Source: Rhodobacterales bacterium
Lineage (GTDB): Bacteria > Pseudomonadota > Alphaproteobacteria > Rhodobacterales > Rhodobacteraceae
Length of the DNA stretch: 6,513 nucleotides
Direction of reading: 5' to 3'
NCBI GenBank assembly: GCA_025357355.1
Contig: JANXPK010000448.1
Location: 1-6,513 of the forward strand
Shown: piece after piece, positions 5,053 to 6,513 of the stretch
Layout: each line of letters begins with the position of its first letter
How positions within the stretch are numbered: the stretch's first letter is position 1
Translations under genes and position numbers: made by a program
Notes under the pieces: generated by a model
What the model was told of the DNA's origin: nothing
The model's input: the letters and a program-made list of their open reading frames with translations, nothing else
The model's database searches: none

Positions 5053-6429
5053 ATGACCCAGACTGTCGCCGTGCCGCTGTGGCTGTTTCTTTTGATCATC
5101 GCCTTTGCGGTGACGTCGTTTGCGTCGAACTTCCTGTTCCCCTCGGTCCGGTGGTTTTTCCGGGCACGGGTGGAGCGGGCGGTGGCGCGGCTGAACCAGC
5201 GGCTGGACCGACCGATTGACCTGTTCAAGCTGGCAGAGCGGCAGGACCGCATTGCGCGGCTGATCTATGACAGCAAGGTGATGGATGCGGTGGGCGAATA
5301 TGCGGCCGAGACCGGCGTGCCGGTGCCGGTGGCGTTCGAGGAGGCGCGGCACTATGCGCGCGAGATCGTGCCGGGCTTTTCGACGACGCTGTATTTCAGC
5401 GTTGCCATCCGGCTGGCGCGGGGCCTGACGCGGCTTTTATACCGGGTACGGGTGGGCAGGCCGGATGCCGCACTGCGCCAGATCGGGCCGCAGGCGACGG
5501 TGGTGTTCGTGATGAACCATCGTTCGAATATGGATTACCTGTTGGTGACCTGGCTGGTGGCCAACCGCGCCACGATCTCTTACGCGGTCGGGGAATGGGC
5601 GCGGGTCTGGCCGTTGTCGGGGATCGTCCGGGCGACCGGGGCCTATTTCATCCGGCGCGGCAGCCGCAACACCCTGTATCGCCGGGTGCTGGCGCGCTAT
5701 GTGCAGATGACAACTGCCGAAGGCATCACCCAGGCGATCTTTCCGGAGGGCGGGCTAAGCCTGGATGGCCGGATCGGCGAGGCCAAGCTGGGGCTTTTGA
5801 GCTATATTGTGGCCAGCTACGTGCCGGGGGGGCGCGATGTGGTGTTCGTGCCGGTGGGCATCGCTTATGACCGGGTGCTGGAGGACAGCATTCTGGTGCA
5901 GGCGGCGAAGGACGGCAACCGGCGATTCCCGGCGCGACCCCTGAGCTTTGCACTGGCCACACTGCGCATTTTGGGCCGCATAATGCTGCGGCGGTTCAAG
6001 GGGTTCGGCACGGCAGCGGCGTCTTTTGGCGAGCCGATCTCGCTGGCGCGGTTCCTGGAGCAGGGTGATGCGGCCACCGAAGATCTGGGCAGGCATCTGA
6101 TGACGGCCATCGCCCGTGTGGTGCCGGTGGTGCCGGTGCCGCTGATCGCCGCTGCGCTGCGTCAGGGACCGAAAACGCGGGCGGCACTGACCGAGGCGGT
6201 GGTGGCGCTGATCGGGCGGCTGGAGCAGCGTGGCGCGGTGTTGAAACTGGCGCCCCAGGGTATTGAGGCGACATTGAGCGAGGGGCTGGATGCGCTGGTG
6301 GCGCGCGGGCTGATCGGGCCGGATTTGCGCCCGACCGCGAATGCGCAGCCGATCCTTGATTTCTACTCTGCGGCAATCGTGCAACGGCTGGCGGGCGATT
6401 TGACCGGTCCAAAAGCGGGAATTGAATAG
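5053..6429 (+). CDS. PlsB-like glycerol-3-phosphate / lysophosphatidate acyltransferase
   Basis: The 458-residue protein should transfer an acyl chain to glycerol-3-phosphate or its 1-acyl derivative in phospholipid synthesis at the inner membrane. A hydrophobic N-terminal segment (about 7-29) looks like a membrane anchor. All four acyltransferase motifs are present: I, NHRSNMDY (155-162, the H156-x4-D161 catalytic pair); II, GAYFIRR (196-202); III, FPEGGLSLDGR (230-240); IV, VFVPVGIAYDRV (264-275). Motifs I to IV resemble PlsB (CHRSHMDY, EGGRSRTG) more than PlsC. The tail after about residue 330 is helical, as in PlsB relatives, but the protein is much shorter than E. coli PlsB (about 807). 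The ATG at 5053 lacks a good ribosome site; a TTG at 5032, 7 codons upstream, is no better. Whether it acts on glycerol-3-phosphate or lysophosphatidate cannot be decided from sequence alone. Confidence 0.9.
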   Translation: MTQTVAVPLWLFLLIIAFAVTSFASNFLFPSVRWFFRARVERAVARLNQRLDRPIDLFKLAERQDRIARLIYDSKVMDAVGEYAAETGVPVPVAFEEARHYAREIVPGFSTTLYFSVAIRLARGLTRLLYRVRVGRPDAALRQIGPQATVVFVMNHRSNMDYLLVTWLVANRATISYAVGEWARVWPLSGIVRATGAYFIRRGSRNTLYRRVLARYVQMTTAEGITQAIFPEGGLSLDGRIGEAKLGLLSYIVASYVPGGRDVVFVPVGIAYDRVLEDSILVQAAKDGNRRFPARPLSFALATLRILGRIMLRRFKGFGTAAASFGEPISLARFLEQGDAATEDLGRHLMTAIARVVPVVPVPLIAAALRQGPKTRAALTEAVVALIGRLEQRGAVLKLAPQGIEATLSEGLDALVARGLIGPDLRPTANAQPILDFYSAAIVQRLAGDLTGPKAGIE

Positions 6430-6493
6430 TTGTTCAGGTATTTCTAGCGTCAGGGCGTGCCTGTTTGGGGGTGCCAATTGGAAGGGAAGTTGC

Positions 6494-6513
6494 ATGTTTG
6501 CTAAATCGATGGG
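6494..6513 (+). CDS. start of a further gene, cut by the window edge
   Basis: AAGGGA (6482-6487) lies 6 nt before an ATG at 6494, giving MFAKSM and onward to the window end. The spacing and purine-rich site make it a convincing start. It lies 64 nt downstream of the acyltransferase stop on the same strand, with no strong terminator between, so it may be co-transcribed. Too little is visible to name a product. Confidence 0.55.

Noticed and set aside
6451..6463. CAGG-GCGTG-CCTG hairpin followed by TTT after the acyltransferase gene
   Set aside because: The stem is only 4 bp and the T run 3 nt, too weak to call a terminator.
5755..6495. Minus-strand open frame of 246 codons
   Set aside because: It is antisense to the acyltransferase, with Arg/Gln/His-rich composition and no recognisable motif.
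1..6513. A novel multi-gene defence, mobile or biosynthetic system
   Set aside because: The genes alternate in strand, belong mostly to known housekeeping families, and there are no transposase, integrase, toxin, nuclease or tRNA signals.

Overview
The window is very GC-rich and its genes strongly favour codons ending in G or C (CGG, GGG, GCG, CTG). Together with the gene types and a GTATTTGTGCCAAGATGA-type extragenic element, this points to an alphaproteobacterium, most likely Rhodobacteraceae. That placement is inferred from style and family content, not from a phylogenetic marker.

Layout: (1) 1-230 holds a possible 3' end of an upstream gene, then a hairpin. (2) 231-1091 (+) is a DUF1989 / urea carboxylase-associated family protein. 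(3) 1096-1800 (-) is DeoD-type purine nucleoside phosphorylase, convergent with the DUF1989 gene with a 4-bp gap. (4) 1801-2130 is a divergent regulatory region holding a four-unit 11-bp direct repeat, a GC-rich hairpin with a Rhodobacteraceae-type tail, and a LacI-type operator over a -10-like box. (5) 2131-4563 (+) is a cytoplasmic family GH3 beta-glucosidase with a PA14 insert. (6) 4568-4909 (-) is a small DUF1127-like / DUF6455 cysteine-rich protein, again convergent with a 4-bp gap. (7) 4910-5052 is a short divergent region with TTTTGACG-type repeats. (8) 5053-6429 (+) is a membrane-anchored PlsB-like glycerolipid acyltransferase. (9) The first codons of another gene begin at 6494.

The genes do not form one operon. 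They alternate in strand, and each stands for its own housekeeping or carbon-use role: nucleoside salvage (DeoD), beta-glucoside hydrolysis (GH3), phospholipid synthesis (acyltransferase). The DUF1989 and DUF6455 proteins have no firm function here. I do not see evidence for a novel multi-gene system. The most interesting unexplained signals are the 11-bp repeat array upstream of deoD, the orphan DUF1989 gene next to a purine salvage enzyme, and the five-cysteine small protein divergent from the acyltransferase.
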